Shown: positions 5,338 through 5,369 of the stretch, one piece after another
How the letters are laid out: the number at the start of each line of letters is the position of its first letter
Numbering within the stretch: the stretch's first letter is position 1
Origin: Oscillospiraceae bacterium
Lineage (GTDB): Bacteria; Bacillota; Clostridia; Oscillospirales; Oscillospiraceae
NCBI GenBank assembly: GCA_017399325.1
Contig: JAFQDY010000190.1
Span: forward strand, 1-5,369
DNA: 5,369 bases
Direction of reading: 5' to 3'
The notes under the pieces: generated by a model
Database searches by the model: none
What the model was told of the DNA's origin: nothing
Seen by the model: the letters and a program-made list of their open reading frames with translations, nothing else
Made by a program: the position numbers and the translations under genes

Positions 5338-5369
5338 ATGGAATATCGTATTGAACATGATTCCATGGG
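5338..5369 (+). CDS. fumC: Class II fumarate hydratase, N-terminus only (partial at window edge)
   Basis: Only MEYRIEHDSMG is visible before the window ends. It closely resembles the start of Gram-positive class II fumarases, for example the Bacillus subtilis enzyme beginning MEYRIERDTMG, which interconvert fumarate and L-malate in the cytoplasm. Members of the same superfamily, mainly aspartate ammonia-lyase, share an RIE-x-D-x-x-G start but usually have a Leu where this protein has Met10. A perfect AGGAGG at 5327-5332 precedes the ATG. The gene is divergent from proBAC and separated by a long AT-rich spacer, so the two need not be co-regulated. Eleven residues cannot settle fumarase against aspartase. 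Confidence 0.68.
   Translation, partial: MEYRIEHDSM

Noticed and set aside
1..5369. A novel defence, mobile or other undescribed system
   Set aside because: All long genes belong to known housekeeping or membrane families. No recombinase, toxin-antitoxin pair, CRISPR repeat, transposase or terminal repeat was seen.

Overview
The window looks like chromosomal DNA from a low-to-moderate GC Gram-positive anaerobe, most likely a gut-type Clostridia (Oscillospirales-like). This is an inference from four things: the clostridial style of the SerA C-terminus, a short glutamate 5-kinase without a PUA domain, strong GGAGG-type ribosome binding sites, and sigma-A promoters with near-consensus -10 boxes. 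I see no mobile element, CRISPR array, rRNA or recognisable tRNA.

Layout from left to right. The left edge holds the 3' end of a plus-strand phosphoglycerate dehydrogenase gene (serA; serine biosynthesis). A 313-base non-coding stretch follows. It contains a probable long-loop terminator (450-525), an unexplained GC-rich island (about 541-625) and a strong promoter (657-684). That promoter serves a plus-strand gene for a polytopic membrane protein of the O-antigen ligase/polymerase (Wzy_C/WaaL-like) family (726-2147). The gene ends inside a bidirectional rho-independent terminator (2131-2159), shared with the operon arriving from the other strand.

That minus-strand operon, read from right to left, is proB (4960-4187), proA (4194-2956) and proC (2946-2161). 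Together they make the full glutamate-to-proline pathway: ProB phosphorylates glutamate, ProA reduces glutamyl phosphate to glutamate semialdehyde, which cyclises spontaneously, and ProC reduces pyrroline-5-carboxylate to proline. The genes are packed for translational coupling: proB and proA overlap by 8 bases, and the proA stop codon lies inside the proC ribosome binding site.

Right of proB is a very AT-rich divergent intergenic region (4961-5337, about 23% GC in its right half). It carries a probable proB promoter on the minus strand and a candidate plus-strand promoter. The plus-strand gene starting at 5338 is cut by the window edge after 11 residues, and those residues match the start of class II fumarase (fumC).

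Overall this is an ordinary housekeeping region. I found no convincing novel system. The points most worth a second look are the isolated Wzy_C-type membrane protein among amino-acid genes, the stop codon inside the shared terminator, the GC-rich island at 541-625, and the dyad-rich fumC leader.
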